A DNA stretch of 64,000 nucleotides, taken from contig NC_013441.1 in the NCBI RefSeq assembly GCF_000024785.1, positions 186,001 to 250,000 on the forward strand, read 5' to 3'. The stretch is from Gordonia bronchialis DSM 43247 (GTDB taxonomy: Bacteria > Actinomycetota > Actinomycetes > Mycobacteriales > Mycobacteriaceae). The notes beneath the pieces are model-generated. The model made no database searches. It saw nothing but the letters and a program-made list of their open reading frames with translations, and was not told the origin of the DNA. Position numbers and translations under genes: made by a program. This document shows positions 63,847 to 64,000 of this stretch, one piece after another (position 1 is the stretch's first letter; each line of letters starts with the position of its first letter).

Positions 63847-64000
63847 ATGTCCACACCCGCATCACTTCCGTATGCCTTCGTCGCCAAGATCGTCGCGGCC
63901 GATGGACAGCACGACGCGCTCGCCGATCTGCTCGCCGGCGCTGTCGCACTCGCCAACGAAGAAGTAGGAACGATTGTCTGGTTCGCGGTCAGGACCCACG
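63847..64000 (+). CDS. Antibiotic biosynthesis monooxygenase (ABM)-type protein, partial
   Basis: The first 51 residues are inside the window: MSTPASLPYAFVAKIVAADG, DALADLLAGAVALANEEVGT, IVWFAVRTH, the beta-alpha-beta start of the ABM/quinol monooxygenase fold (YgiN-like). Shine-Dalgarno AAGGAG lies about ten bases before ATG 63847. The 3' end is cut by the window edge. Confidence 0.7.
   Translation, partial: MSTPASLPYAFVAKIVAADGQHDALADLLAGAVALANEEVGTIVWFAVRTH

Overview
The window is high-GC actinobacterial DNA from a mycolic-acid-producing member of the Mycobacteriales. Gordonia or a close relative fits best. The evidence is a complete mycolyl-arabinogalactan gene block (glf, glfT2, DPPR phosphatase, ubiA, aftB, two antigen-85-type mycolyltransferases, a Rv3802-type lipase, fadD32, pks13, accD4). 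Flanking gene order parallels Mycobacterium tuberculosis Rv3839-Rv3834 and Rv3818-Rv3799. Genus assignment is inference. No rRNA, tRNA or CRISPR array was seen.

Layout. 0-7.2 kb: CPBP protease, iron-regulated-looking DUF2470 gene, pheA, a histidine phosphatase, a small zincin, a septum-formation-type membrane protein, an ankyrin protein and serS. 7.2-12.9 kb is a plastic segment: two tandem EamA-like transporters (the second with an alien C-terminus), a DUF222/HNH nuclease gene, a histidine kinase fused directly to a LuxR DNA-binding domain, and a small membrane protein. 12.9-26.2 kb: secreted lipase with TetR regulator and palindromic operator, MBL-Rieske protein, a frameshifted P-loop kinase, two PlsC acyltransferases, a HAD phosphatase, two AhpD-like genes (one frameshifted), a peptidoglycan amidase and a divergent SpoIID/LytB protein. 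26.3-30.3 kb: a tightly overlapped five-gene operon (GT2, acyl-CoA dehydrogenase-like, PIG-L deacetylase, methyltransferase, GAF-ANTAR). I cannot link it to a described pathway, and it is the best candidate for an undescribed system. 30.4-52.7 kb: the cell-envelope block, all on the plus strand. 52.8-64 kb: EAL-DICT protein, Dps with a small membrane partner, remains of a GMC oxidoreductase, then an aromatic-degradation region (AraC regulator, two-component flavin hydroxylase, two IclR regulators, hydratase, decarboxylase, tautomerase), a GlxA-type regulator and a truncated monooxygenase at the edge.

How the genes work together. FadD32 activates the meromycolic acid, AccD4 supplies the carboxylated second chain, Pks13 condenses them, and the antigen-85-type enzymes transfer mycolates to arabinogalactan or trehalose. 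Glf and GlfT2 build the galactan. The phosphatase and UbiA make the arabinose donor precursor, and AftB caps arabinan chains. The aromatic genes look like phenol (or hydroxyphenylacetate) hydroxylation plus the lower meta-cleavage route, but no ring-cleaving dioxygenase lies in the window.

Cross-cutting observations: many genes start 6-8 bases after a TANNNT -10 box, as in leaderless transcripts. Three otherwise intact genes carry small indels. Two loci carry 9-bp-spaced GTCAC repeats resembling MtrA sites. AftB and Pks13 share the same DRAPxxV 21-bp minisatellite in their linkers. Start codons were chosen by ribosome-site or promoter spacing where visible; all family assignments are by motif reading, without database searches.
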